Shown here: positions 1-10,399 of the stretch, in pieces | Numbering within the stretch: position 1 is the stretch's first letter | How the letters are laid out: every line of letters begins with the position of its first letter | Assembly: GCA_964472135.1 (NCBI GenBank) | Contig: CAYYJB010000002.1 | Span: 1 to 64,000, forward strand | Origin: JAUREX01 sp964472135 | Lineage (GTDB): Bacteria > Pseudomonadota > Alphaproteobacteria > Rhodobacterales > Rhodobacteraceae | DNA: 64,000 nt | Reading direction: 5' to 3' | Made by a program: the position numbers and the translations under genes | Notes under the pieces: generated by a model | The model's database searches: none | What the model saw: the letters and a program-made list of their open reading frames with translations, nothing else | Told to the model about the DNA's origin: nothing

Positions 1-1991
<1,991 letters not shown>

Positions 1992-1994
1992 GCG

Positions 1995-2017
1995 CGCCCG
2001 GGGTCAGACCCGGGGCG
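1995..2017. terminator. Hairpin between convergent clpA and dehydratase genes
   Basis: A 10-bp stem with one G-G mismatch (arms 1995-2004 and 2008-2017) and a CAG loop covers the 12-base gap between two convergent stop codons and the last codons of the minus-strand gene. There is no clear T tract on either side, so bidirectional termination is inferred from position and stem strength only. Confidence 0.4.
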
Positions 2018-2972
2018 TGCCGCCCGCGAGGATGGTGCGCATCCAGCCGGTGTCGATGTTGCCGCCGCAGAGGATGACGCCGACCTCGCGCCCCGCCATC
2101 CGGTCGCGTTCGGCCATCAGCGCGGCGAGCGGCGCGGCCCCCGCCCCTTCGGCAAGGTTGTGGGTGTCGGTGTAGAAGATCCGGATCGCCTCGGCGACCG
2201 CGTCGTCGCTGACCGCCACGATCCGGTCCGCCCCGCGGGCATAGATGTCGAAGGCCTCCTGCACCGGCACGCGCACGGCCATGCCGTCGGCAAAGGTGCG
2301 CGCCTGGGGCGTCTCGATCAGGCGGCCGGCCTCGACCGAAAGCTGGGCGCAGCGGGCGCCCTCGCTCACCACCCCGACGACGCGGGTCGCAAGGCCGAGC
2401 GCGTCGCGCGCCGCGATCACCCCGCAGATGCCCGAGCCGCAGCCGATCGGCACATAGACGGTGTCGAGGTCGGGCTTGGCCGTGAACATCTCCCAGGCAT
2501 AGGTGGCGACCCCGCGGACAAGCTCGCGGTGAAAGGGCGGGACGGGAAAGAGGCCCTCGGCCGCGCCCGCCGCCATCGCGGCCTCGCGCGCGGCATCGAA
2601 ATCATCGCCCACCTCGTGCAGTTCGGCCCCAAAGGCGCGCATCGCGGCGTTCTTCTCGACCGAATTGCCGCGCGGCGCGTAGACGACCGCGCGCAGCCCC
2701 GCCGCGCGGGCGGCGCGCGCCTGCGACTGGCCATGATTGCCGCGCGTCGCCGTCACGATGCCGGGGCATTCGGGATGGGTGCGGCGCAGCCAGTCGATGA
2801 AGGTGATGCCGCCGCGCACCTTGAACGCCCCGGTGGGCCCGTGGTTCTCGTGCTTTACCCAGACCCGCGCGCCGGTCCGCGCCGCAAGCTGTGGCCAGGC
2901 ATAGAGCGGGGTCGGCGCCATGTGCCGGTGCACGAGCGCCGTCGCGGCCTGCAATTCGTCGGTGCTGAACAT
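2004..2972 (-). CDS. Threonine dehydratase-family PLP enzyme
   Basis: A 322-residue fold-type II PLP enzyme of the serine/threonine dehydratase family, expected to deaminate a hydroxy amino acid to a keto acid in the cytoplasm. The PLP lysine is Lys51 in GAFKVRGG, the Asn loop is in TRGNHGQS, and the phosphate-binding loop is GCGSG. There is no C-terminal ACT domain, so this is the short catabolic-type form, not allosteric biosynthetic IlvA. Family members of this kind include the dehydratases of hydroxyectoine use, but no ectoine genes lie nearby, so the substrate is open. The ATG at 2972 has a good upstream GGGAGG. The DUF2125 gene lies just upstream on the same strand with an 11-base gap, so the two may be co-transcribed. 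Confidence 0.88.
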   Translation of the reverse strand: MFSTDELQAATALVHRHMAPTPLYAWPQLAARTGARVWVKHENHGPTGAFKVRGGITFIDWLRRTHPECPGIVTATRGNHGQSQARAARAAGLRAVVYAPRGNSVEKNAAMRAFGAELHEVGDDFDAAREAAMAAGAAEGLFPVPPFHRELVRGVATYAWEMFTAKPDLDTVYVPIGCGSGICGVIAARDALGLATRVVGVVSEGARCAQLSVEAGRLIETPQARTFADGMAVRVPVQEAFDIYARGADRIVAVSDDAVAEAIRIFYTDTHNLAEGAGAAPLAALMAERDRMAGREVGVILCGGNIDTGWMRTILAGGTPRV

Positions 2973-2983
2973 GCGCCTCCCTT

Positions 2984-3982
2984 TCAGGGCCAGAAATCAT
3001 CGAGCTTCGGCGCCGCGCCGAGACGGATCGCCCCGAGCGACATCTGCCCCTCGCCGAGTACGAGCGGGATGTCGAGGCTCTCGGGATCATCGGGGCGGGC
3101 AAAGAGGCGCAGGATGCGCTCGGTGTTGCGCGCCCCCGCCTCGCCGATCCAGCCGGCCGCCTGCGCCACCCCGAGCGCGAGGCGCCAGTTGCGCACGCCG
3201 AGGCGGATCTCGCCCGTCAGCGTGCCGTCGGGGGCCGCGCGCAGCGCCCCCGTGGCGCTGATCGAGACGTCTCCCCATTCCAATTCGGCCATGCGCACTT
3301 CGAGCGCGACCGGGCGGGGCGGCCGCACCGCCGCATGCCGATCCGCCGGTGCGTCGAGATCGAGCGCAATCTCCGCCCGCAGCGTCCGCAGGTGATGCGG
3401 AAAGCTGCCCATGCCCGCAAGGGCGGCGACAAGGCGCGGGTCTGCGGCGGGTTCCGCGACATCGGCGCGCAGTTCATAGCGGGCCGGGTCCCCCTCGACC
3501 CGGCGCGCCGCGATCAGCACCCGCGCCGCGCGCGTCTGGCCCTCACCCTCGACCGAAAGGACCGGGCTCGCGAGATCGAGGACGAAGCGATCGAACGCCA
3601 GATCCGGCCCGGGCACCAGCACGAGGCTCGCCTGCCCCTTGTCGAAGCCGAGGGTCACGGGTGCGAGGGGGGTCGCGAAACGCTGGACCGGCGCGAAGGC
3701 CGCGATCAGGTGCCAGGGCCGATAGGTTAGGGCAAAAAGCTGGACGAACTCGGCCTCCCAGCCCCAGCCGTCGGCGGCCGCAAGGCGCGGTCCGTTCAGC
3801 GTCAGATCGACACGGTTGGGAAACCCCGCGACCGAGATTTCCGCCACCTCGGCCTGCACCCCTTGCGCGCGCAGCCCCTGAAGCACCGCCTCTGCGCCGC
3901 GCTCGGCCGCCGTGGCCGCGATCCACCACCAGGCGAACCACAGCCCCGCCAGTACGATCACCAGTCCAGTCAGGATGCGCAT
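2984..3982 (-). CDS. DUF2125 domain-containing protein
   Basis: A 332-residue protein matching the alphaproteobacterial DUF2125 family of unknown function. It opens with one hydrophobic helix (about residues 3-22, WFAWWW), which serves as signal anchor or signal peptide, followed by an extended beta-rich region with repeated aromatic/aliphatic strands typical of the family. I place the start at 3982, because GGGGAAGCC precedes that ATG and the hydrophobic helix begins there; a longer open frame upstream would add about 73 unconserved residues overlapping the divergent ChaC-like gene. Probably periplasmic or inner-membrane anchored. Function unknown. Confidence 0.85.
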   Translation of the reverse strand: MRILTGLVIVLAGLWFAWWWIAATAAERGAEAVLQGLRAQGVQAEVAEISVAGFPNRVDLTLNGPRLAAADGWGWEAEFVQLFALTYRPWHLIAAFAPVQRFATPLAPVTLGFDKGQASLVLVPGPDLAFDRFVLDLASPVLSVEGEGQTRAARVLIAARRVEGDPARYELRADVAEPAADPRLVAALAGMGSFPHHLRTLRAEIALDLDAPADRHAAVRPPRPVALEVRMAELEWGDVSISATGALRAAPDGTLTGEIRLGVRNWRLALGVAQAAGWIGEAGARNTERILRLFARPDDPESLDIPLVLGEGQMSLGAIRLGAAPKLDDFWP

Positions 3983-4049
3983 GGCTTCCCCGTTGCCTCT
4001 GCCCGTGACGCCTGCTTTACAGCCCCCGAGGGACAAGGGCCAGCATGGG

Positions 4050-4604
4050 ATGACCGAACAGCAGACAAGCGCGCCGCTCTGGGTGTTCGGGTATGGCTCG
4101 CTCATCTGGAACCCCGAATTCGCGGTTGCCGAGCGCCGCATCGCCCGGCTGTCGGGATTTGGACGGCGCTTCTGCATGTGGTCGGTCCACCATCGCGGCA
4201 CCCCCGAGGCGCCGGGCCTCGTGCTTGCGCTCGATGCCGAACCGGGGGCGGTCTGCGCGGGGGTGGCGCTGCGGGTGGCGCCGGGGGCTGAGGCGGCGAC
4301 GATCGAACACCTGCGCGCGCGCGAACTCGTCTCGTCGGCCTATCTCGAGCGGCGCCTCGGCGTCACCTTCGCCGACGGCGGCGGGGCCGAAGCGGTCGCC
4401 TTCGTCGTCGATCGGGCGCACGCGCAGTATTGCGGCGGGCTCGACCTTGAGACGCAGGCGGGGGTGATCGCGCGCGCATCGGGCGGGCGCGGCGCGAATT
4501 GCGATTATCTCTGGTCGACCGCCGAACATCTGGCTGCACTCGGTATCCGGGATCCCGACATCGAGTGGCTGGCGCGGCGGGTCCGGGTGCTGCGAGGCGC
4601 CTGA
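4050..4604 (+). CDS. Gamma-glutamylcyclotransferase, ChaC family
   Basis: A 184-residue cytoplasmic protein of the ChaC family, which cleaves glutathione to 5-oxoproline and Cys-Gly. The nucleotide-fold signature FGYGSLIW sits at residues 13-20, and the family's conserved Arg-Glu appears in LRARELV, where Glu is the expected catalytic acid. Length fits ChaC proteins (about 180-230). The ATG at 4050 is chosen because conserved sequence begins right after it; an upstream in-frame start would add 46 unrelated residues. It is divergent from the DUF2125 gene with a gap of only 67 bases. Confidence 0.87.
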   Translation: MTEQQTSAPLWVFGYGSLIWNPEFAVAERRIARLSGFGRRFCMWSVHHRGTPEAPGLVLALDAEPGAVCAGVALRVAPGAEAATIEHLRARELVSSAYLERRLGVTFADGGGAEAVAFVVDRAHAQYCGGLDLETQAGVIARASGGRGANCDYLWSTAEHLAALGIRDPDIEWLARRVRVLRGA

Positions 4605-4686
4605 CCCGGGGGGGCAGAGTTCGCGGTTGGCACGGCGCGCGCGTCCGCTTATTGTCCGCCGGTCGATGAAACCGAGGTGATCGCAG

Positions 4687-5862
4687 GTGGCGCAGACGTC
4701 AGCCAGGGGGGTGCAGGTCCGCTTCACCCAGCCTGTCCGTCAGATCGTGTTCATGCTCGTGGTGCTCGGTCTGACGGGCGCCGCGGCATGGCTGCTCTAT
4801 CCCGCGGTCTCGGGCGTCTTTCTGGCAAATCCGTGGCTGAACGGAATCATCGGCCTTGTCTTCGTCGCGGGGGTGCTGGCCTGCTTCTGGCAGGTGCTGC
4901 AACTCGTGATCTCCGTGGGCTGGATCGAGGATTTCGTCGCCCGCCGGCCGGGCCACGAATTCACGCGCGCCCCACGGCTCCTTGGCTCGCTCGCCGCCCT
5001 CCTGCGCGAGCGGCGCGCGCGGATGTCGCTGTCGGCGTCCTCCTCGCGCTCGATCCTCGATTCGGTCGCCGCGCGCATCGACGAGGCGCGCGATATCACC
5101 CGCTATATCGTCAACCTTCTGATCTTCCTGGGGCTTCTGGGGACCTTCTACGGGCTGGCCACCACCGTTCCCGCGGTGGTCGACACGATCCGCTCGCTCG
5201 CGCCGCACGAGGGGCAGACGGGTGTCGAGGTGTTCGAGAGCCTGATGACCGGCCTCGAGGCACAACTCGGCGGCATGGGCACGGCGTTTTCATCCTCGCT
5301 GCTCGGGCTCGCGGGCTCGCTCGTGGTCGGGCTGCTCGAGCTTTTCGCCGGGCATGGCCAGAACCGCTTCTATCGCGAGCTCGAGGAATGGCTCTCGGGC
5401 GTCACGCGCCTTTCGCTCGGGGCGGTCGATGCGGACGGGCAGGTCGATCAGGTCGCGGTGGCGGGGATTTTGGCGCAGGTCGTCGACCGGCTCGAACGCC
5501 TCGAGGAGCGCGACCAGACCGTCGGCACCGACGTGCTGCGCGGGATCGATGCGCTGGCCGAGGCCGTCGCCGGGATCATGGGGCGCGCGGCCGAAGAGCG
5601 CCAGCGCACCGAGGCGCTGCTCGGACGAATCGCCGAGGGCCAGCAGTCGATCGCGGCCGCCCTGCAGGAGGGCGCCTCGGCCGGCAACATGGAGCGCGCG
5701 CACGAGGCCGAGAACCGGATGCGGCTGCGCTCGATCGACACCCAGCTTCAGCGCATCTTTCAGGAACTCGCCGAAGGGCGCCAGCAGAGTACCGCCGACC
5801 TGCGCGCCGACATCGCCGCGCTGACGACCGCAGTGCGGCTGCTCGCGCGCAATCAGGGCTAG
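4687..5862 (+). CDS. MotA/TolQ/ExbB-type proton channel subunit
   Basis: A 391-residue inner-membrane protein predicted to form the stator-like proton channel with the next gene product. Four membrane segments are visible at about residues 19-39, 51-78, 138-163 and 196-221. TM3 carries the ExbB/TolQ-like GLLGTFYGL and TM4 the small-residue-rich GTAFSSSLLGLAGSLVVG. Residues 225-391 form a cytoplasmic, charged, largely helical tail with coiled-coil character that TolQ and ExbB lack. The start is GTG at 4687, the first in-frame start after the stop. The OmpA-like partner starts 3 bases after the stop, so the two are surely co-expressed. No flagellar, Tol or TonB genes are adjacent. Similar pairs are common and unexplained in Rhodobacterales. 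Confidence 0.85.
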   Translation: MAQTSARGVQVRFTQPVRQIVFMLVVLGLTGAAAWLLYPAVSGVFLANPWLNGIIGLVFVAGVLACFWQVLQLVISVGWIEDFVARRPGHEFTRAPRLLGSLAALLRERRARMSLSASSSRSILDSVAARIDEARDITRYIVNLLIFLGLLGTFYGLATTVPAVVDTIRSLAPHEGQTGVEVFESLMTGLEAQLGGMGTAFSSSLLGLAGSLVVGLLELFAGHGQNRFYRELEEWLSGVTRLSLGAVDADGQVDQVAVAGILAQVVDRLERLEERDQTVGTDVLRGIDALAEAVAGIMGRAAEERQRTEALLGRIAEGQQSIAAALQEGASAGNMERAHEAENRMRLRSIDTQLQRIFQELAEGRQQSTADLRADIAALTTAVRLLARNQG

Positions 5863-5865
5863 GCG

Positions 5866-7752
5866 ATGGCGCTCAGTCGCCGCACCGGGCAGCGCATGGC
5901 CGGATCGATCTGGCCGGGCTTCGTCGATGCGATGACGGCCCTTCTGCTCGTGCTGATGTTCGTGCTGTCGATCTTCATGGTCGTGCAGTCCGTCCTGCGT
6001 GAAGCCGTCACGCGCGCCGAGGCCGAGATCGAACAGCAGACGGTTGAGATCGCCCGCCAGGATGACGAGATCGACCGCAAGAACGACGAGATCGACGCGC
6101 TCGGGCGCGAGCTCGCGGGGCTGGCCGAGGCGCTCGGGCTCGAACAGGCGCGCAGCGCGGACCTCGAGGCGGACCTGCTCGCGGCCGACGCCGAGCTGAC
6201 CGAGCGCGCGACCCTGATCGCGACCCTGCGCGGCGATGTCGCGGCGCGCGAGGGCGCCCTTGCCGAAGCCGACGCGCGCATCACCGCCTTCGAGGCGCAG
6301 GTAGTCGCGCTCCTGGCCGAGCGAGATGCGGCGCGCGCGACGGCCGAATCGCTCGGTGCCGAACTCGCGGCCAGCCAAGAGGCGCGCGCCGGGCTTGAGT
6401 CTGCAGAGGCGGCGCTGCAACTGGCCTTGGCGAGGGCCCGATCCGAGATAGATGCCGCGACCGAGGCCGCGCGCCTCGATGCCGCGCGGCGCGAGGCGCT
6501 TGAGGCGCTCATCGCATCGCTGCGCGCCGAAACCGAGAGTGCGCGCGCCGAAGTGACCGAGACCGAAGCCGCGCGCCTGCTAGAGGCCGCCGCCGCCGAG
6601 GCGCTGCGGGCGCGCCTGCAGAACGCGGACGCGGAACTGACCGCGATGACCCTCGCGCTCGAGGCCGAGCGGCAGCGCGCCGAGGAAACACTCACGCTGC
6701 TCGCGGCAGCATCGGCGGCGCGCGACGATCTCGAGCTTCGGCTTGCCGCGGCGCTCGTCGATGTCGAAGACGTCCGCGCCGGCGCGGGCGCGGCACAAGC
6801 CGAACTCGAGGCGCGCCTTGCGGGGGCGCTCGAATCCGCCGCGGCACAGGCCGCCGAGGCCAACGACCTTCGCGAGAGGCTCGCGGCGGCGCTGGCCGAG
6901 CGGCTGCGCCTCGACGAGGCCGCCCAATCGGCGCGCACGACGGCTGATGTGCGCAACACGCTGCTGGCACAGGCGCGCAGCGAGCTCGCGGCGAAAGAGG
7001 CCGAAGGGGTCGAGGCGGCGCGTCGGCTCCAGCTGCTGAACCGGCAGGTAGCGGAATTGTCGATGCAGCTTGGCAGCTTGCGGGATCTTCTTGATGCGGC
7101 CGAGGCGCGCGACGCCGACCAGAAGGTGCAGATCCAGAGCCTCGGCAACCGGCTGAACGGCGCGCTTGCGCAGCTTGCCGCCGAGGAACGCCGTCGCGCC
7201 GATCTCGAGGCGGCAGAGCGCGCCCGGCTCGAACGCGAGGCGGCGGCGCTCGCGGCCGAGGCGCGCACCCTCGAGGCCCAGGCGCGCGAGCTTGCGCGCT
7301 TCAGATCCGAGTTCTTCGGGCTCCTCAGCCGCGTTCTGGCCGACCGGCCGGGCGTGCAGGTGGTGGGCGACCGCTTCGTCTTTTCCTCCGAGGTGCTGTT
7401 CGAGCCGGGCTCGGCCGACCTCCTGCCCGAGGGGATGATCCAGATCGCGCGCATCGCCGATACGCTGCGCGATGTCGCGGCCCAGATCCCACCGCAGATC
7501 GACTGGATCCTGCGCGTCGATGGTCATACCGACAACCTGCCGCTGTCGGGCGGCGGGGCGTTCGCGGACAACTGGGCGCTGAGCCAGGCACGCGCGCTGT
7601 CTGTCGTGCGCTACATGCAGGACGATCTCGGCTTTCCGCCCGAGCGGATGGCCGCGACGGGGTTCGGGGAATACCGGCCCGTTGCGCCGGGTGACAGCCC
7701 CGGGGCGCGGGCCCTGAACCGACGTATCGAACTCAAACTTACCGAGCGCTGA
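5866..7752 (+). CDS. MotB-like membrane protein with long coiled coil and C-terminal OmpA domain
   Basis: A 628-residue protein. A single N-terminal membrane helix (about residues 16-41) carries Asp21 in FVDAMTALLLVLMF, which matches the proton-binding Asp context of MotB-type stator subunits. Residues about 45-478 are almost uninterrupted Ala/Glu/Arg/Leu-rich coiled coil. Residues about 500-628 form an OmpA-like peptidoglycan-binding domain with VDGHTDNLP, ALSQARALSVVRYM and LNRRIELKL. With the preceding channel subunit it should couple proton flow to force on the cell wall, by analogy with MotAB, ExbBD and TolQR; the target is unknown. The gene's last 14 bases overlap the end of the convergent DUF1194 gene. 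The coiled-coil region is compositionally biased, so database matches there are weak evidence. Confidence 0.85.
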   Translation: MALSRRTGQRMAGSIWPGFVDAMTALLLVLMFVLSIFMVVQSVLREAVTRAEAEIEQQTVEIARQDDEIDRKNDEIDALGRELAGLAEALGLEQARSADLEADLLAADAELTERATLIATLRGDVAAREGALAEADARITAFEAQVVALLAERDAARATAESLGAELAASQEARAGLESAEAALQLALARARSEIDAATEAARLDAARREALEALIASLRAETESARAEVTETEAARLLEAAAAEALRARLQNADAELTAMTLALEAERQRAEETLTLLAAASAARDDLELRLAAALVDVEDVRAGAGAAQAELEARLAGALESAAAQAAEANDLRERLAAALAERLRLDEAAQSARTTADVRNTLLAQARSELAAKEAEGVEAARRLQLLNRQVAELSMQLGSLRDLLDAAEARDADQKVQIQSLGNRLNGALAQLAAEERRRADLEAAERARLEREAAALAAEARTLEAQARELARFRSEFFGLLSRVLADRPGVQVVGDRFVFSSEVLFEPGSADLLPEGMIQIARIADTLRDVAAQIPPQIDWILRVDGHTDNLPLSGGGAFADNWALSQARALSVVRYMQDDLGFPPERMAATGFGEYRPVAPGDSPGARALNRRIELKLTER

Positions 7753-8482
7753 GCGCGCCGATCAGCGCAGGCGAAAGCTCGCGCACGAGCTTTCGGCGCA
7801 TGGCGCGGGCCAGGTCGCGATAATCGTCGGCGCGTTCGACGAACGCACCCGGCCCGTGCAGCACATGCGCCGTGAACCAGCCGGACAAACGGCCCCCCTC
7901 GTCGGCAGGGCCGCCGTGATCCATCGGCAGATCGCCGCCGATGGCCAGCGCGTTGATGCCGACGCCGGCAAGCGGCGGCCGGCCGCGGAGCGGCGCGGGT
8001 TCGGGGCCCGCGTTGTTCTCGCCATCCCCGGCAATGTCGAGTGTCGCGGCATCGCAATCCGGCGCGCGCCCCAGCAAACGCCCGGCGCCAAGCATGGCCG
8101 CCCCGACCGCGGTGCGCCCGTCGCCGGGCGGCCGCGCGAAGCCCGCAATGCGCGCGGCGAGCGCCTCGAGCGTCGCCGGACTGTCGATCATCGTCCAGTC
8201 CGCGACGATGGTCTGATGCGCAGGCCCCGACCAGAGCATGACCGCGATGGCGACCGGTGAACCCTGGTCGAGCAGCAGCCGACGCACCTCGGGGGAAAGA
8301 AGCGCCACGGCGGTGCCCTCGGACTGCAGCCGGTATTCCTGCGCATCGACCGAGGCGGAAACGTCGAACGCGAGCACGAGCGCCAGCCGGCAGGCCCCCG
8401 CCTGGGCTGGAACGATGAACACGGCGGCGCATGTCGCGAAGAGTGCGCGGAAAAATGCGCCGTTCAGCCTTTCAGACAGCAC
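7739..8482 (-). CDS. DUF1194 (von Willebrand A-like) secreted protein
   Basis: A DUF1194 protein, a family with a von Willebrand factor A-like fold. The MIDAS-like metal motif is seen as AFDVSASVD near the mature N-terminus, followed by GRTAVGAAM and LDIAGDGENN, which fit the other two MIDAS loops. A signal peptide ending in PAQA precedes it, so it is exported. I favour GTG at 8482, giving VLSERLNGAFF and a normal-length signal peptide; in-frame starts up to 8536 exist but would overlap the start of the divergent CDGSH gene. The role is unknown. Its position beside the proton-channel/OmpA-like pair makes a cell-envelope link possible but unproven. Confidence 0.82.
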   Translation of the reverse strand: MLSERLNGAFFRALFATCAAVFIVPAQAGACRLALVLAFDVSASVDAQEYRLQSEGTAVALLSPEVRRLLLDQGSPVAIAVMLWSGPAHQTIVADWTMIDSPATLEALAARIAGFARPPGDGRTAVGAAMLGAGRLLGRAPDCDAATLDIAGDGENNAGPEPAPLRGRPPLAGVGINALAIGGDLPMDHGGPADEGGRLSGWFTAHVLHGPGAFVERADDYRDLARAMRRKLVRELSPALIGALSAR

Positions 8483-8528
8483 GCGGCGGATTAGAACCCG
8501 AAGGGTCGCTGCAACCACGGAGGCCACC

Positions 8529-8762
8529 ATGCCCAAGATCGCCCAGAAATCCCCCTATGTCGTCGATGTCGAGGCAGGCAAGACCTATTTCTGGTGCGCC
8601 TGCGGCCTGAGCGCGCGCCAGCCTTTCTGTGACGGCTCGCACAAGGCGACCGCCGACCAGCCAGTGCGCCATGTCGCCGAAACATCGGGGCGTCTTGCAT
8701 TCTGCGGCTGCAAGCACTCGGCCGGGGCACCCCTGTGCGATGGGTCGCACGCGCGCCTCTGA
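8529..8762 (+). CDS. Double CDGSH iron-sulfur domain protein
   Basis: A 77-residue protein with two complete CDGSH iron-sulfur motifs, CAC...CDGSH and CGC...CDGSH, each expected to bind one [2Fe-2S] cluster with 3Cys-1His ligation. Family members are small redox or iron-sulfur transfer proteins; this one has no membrane anchor, unlike mitoNEET, so it should be cytoplasmic. The ATG at 8529 follows a good GGAGG at about 8518; longer in-frame starts are less likely. It is divergent from DUF1194 and is followed by the MFS transporter 56 bases later on the same strand. Confidence 0.92.
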   Translation: MPKIAQKSPYVVDVEAGKTYFWCACGLSARQPFCDGSHKATADQPVRHVAETSGRLAFCGCKHSAGAPLCDGSHARL

Positions 8763-8818
8763 GGCGCGGAACGCGACACCCCCTTGTCAAGCCCCCCCCC
8801 GGCGCGCCAGATGCGCGC

Positions 8819-10039
8819 ATGGGCGCCGAGATCCACGACAGCCGCTATTCATGGGCGCGCCTTGGTGCGACGCTCGCGATCGCGATCTTCGGCAATGTGG
8901 GGCTGTGGTCCTACATCCTCATCATGCCGGCGGTTCAGGCCGAATTCGGCACCGACCGGGCCGAGGCCTCGCTCCCCTATACCTGCACCATGATCGGCTT
9001 CGCGGCGGGAAACCTGCTGATCGGGCGCGCGGTCGACCGCTTCGGCGTCACGCGCGCCCTGATGACGGCGGCGCTGATCGTGGCGCTGGGCTTCGGCGCC
9101 GCGACGAAGTCCGCCGGTTTCGGCGCTTTCGCGCTGCTCCATCTCGTGATCGGCGTCGGCACGGCGGCGGCGTTCGGGCCGCTCATGGCCGATATCTCGC
9201 ACTGGTTCGAACGCCGGCGCGGCATCGCTGTCGCAATAGTCGCGGCAGGAAATTATGTCTCGGGGTCGATCTGGCCCTTCCTGCTTGGCGACATCATCGC
9301 CTCGGATGGCTGGCGCGCCGCCTATCAGACGATCGCCGTCACGGTCTTTTGCGCGGTCGTGCCGCTTGCCATGCTGCTGCGCCGACGGATCCCCGAGGCG
9401 GCGACGCAGCGGGCCGAGCGGGCAGCGCGCGCGCGCACGGCCGAGCTCGGCCTATCGCCGCGGGCGCTCGGCCTCGTGCTCGCGGCGGCGGGGCTTGCGA
9501 CCTGCGTCGCGATGTCGATGCCGCAGGTGCATATCGTCTCGCTCTGCGCCGATCTGGGCTACGGGCCGGCGGTCGGGGCCGAGATGCTCTCGCTCATGCT
9601 GATGGCGGGGGTCGTGTCGCGGCTCGTCTCCGGACTTGCGGCCGACCGCTTCGGCGGTGTGCCGACGCTGCTCATGGGGTCGGCGCTGCAATGTCTCGCG
9701 CTTTTCCTCTATCTGCCCTTCGACGGGCTCACCTCGCTTTATCTCGTGAGCCTGGTTTTCGGCCTCTCGCAGGGCGGGATCGTGCCCTGCTATGCGGTGA
9801 TCGTGCGCGAATACATGCCCGCACGGGAAGCGGGCGCGCGCGTCGGCTTCGTCATCATGGCGACCATCTTCGGCATGGCGCTCGGGGGCTGGATGTCGGG
9901 GTGGATCTATGACCTGACGGGTTCCTACCGCATGGCCTTCGTGAACGGCATCCTGTGGAACGGGTTCAACCTCGTCGTCATGGCGATGCTGTTCTGGCGG
10001 CGCGGCCCGACCGGCCGCATCGGCCTGCGCACCGCCTGA
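8819..10039 (+). CDS. MFS transporter
   Basis: A 406-residue, 12-helix major facilitator. The cytoplasmic loop between helices 2 and 3 reads GRAVDRFG, the MFS motif A equivalent, and the second half repeats it as GLAADRFGG. The overall look resembles the OFA/monocarboxylate-like MFS branch, but the substrate cannot be read from sequence. The ATG at 8819 gives a short hydrophilic N-terminus (MGAEIHDSRYSW) before helix 1; earlier in-frame starts fall in the C-tract upstream and add unlikely sequence. No enzyme gene nearby suggests the cargo. Confidence 0.87.
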   Translation: MGAEIHDSRYSWARLGATLAIAIFGNVGLWSYILIMPAVQAEFGTDRAEASLPYTCTMIGFAAGNLLIGRAVDRFGVTRALMTAALIVALGFGAATKSAGFGAFALLHLVIGVGTAAAFGPLMADISHWFERRRGIAVAIVAAGNYVSGSIWPFLLGDIIASDGWRAAYQTIAVTVFCAVVPLAMLLRRRIPEAATQRAERAARARTAELGLSPRALGLVLAAAGLATCVAMSMPQVHIVSLCADLGYGPAVGAEMLSLMLMAGVVSRLVSGLAADRFGGVPTLLMGSALQCLALFLYLPFDGLTSLYLVSLVFGLSQGGIVPCYAVIVREYMPAREAGARVGFVIMATIFGMALGGWMSGWIYDLTGSYRMAFVNGILWNGFNLVVMAMLFWRRGPTGRIGLRTA

Positions 10040-10154
10040 GGCCTGCGCCATTTTGTCCCTGCGACGGCAGGTGAGGACGCGCCGCGCCCCCACCTGCGGT
10101 AGCTTCCTCCCACATGTTCGCTCTCCGGGGTCGGGAAGAGCGCGTGGGGGCCGC

Positions 10155-10391
10155 ATGGCAGGTCGAAGAAACCTTGACCATTCCCCCCAGGGTTCGGGGG
10201 GGACAGTAACCCGCATCGATGCGCGGGGATCGGAGGACCACGCCGCCGCCATCGATGATCTCGCCCGGCGGGTGATCTCGGTGCTGGCACGGCGGCTGGC
10301 GGATCATGCCCACGCGCTCGACACGGTCGACCACGCGCAGTTGGATCATTTCGTGATGCGCCTCAACCCCCCGGATTCGGCGGATCACTAG
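10155..10391 (+). CDS. Small hypothetical protein
   Basis: A 78-residue open frame in the gap between the MFS gene and the convergent zinc-ribbon gene. The predicted product is hydrophilic and rich in His and Asp, especially in its second half (DHAHALDTVDHAQLDHF). That part looks helical with a heptad-like pattern, and codon use there resembles the neighbours with G/C third positions. I recognise no family. It could be real or a chance frame in GC-rich DNA. If it is not a gene, 10040-10399 is a 360-base gap with nothing else I can name. Confidence 0.35.
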   Translation: MAGRRNLDHSPQGSGGTVTRIDARGSEDHAAAIDDLARRVISVLARRLADHAHALDTVDHAQLDHFVMRLNPPDSADH

Positions 10392-10399
10392 CGCCCCTG

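Noticed and set aside
4687..7752. Zorya anti-phage system (ZorAB-like motor genes)
   Set aside because: The channel/OmpA-like pair resembles ZorAB, but no ZorC, ZorD or ZorE effector gene follows, the coiled coil is in the MotB-like subunit, and the neighbours are ordinary chromosomal genes. It is better treated as a housekeeping proton-channel pair of unknown role.
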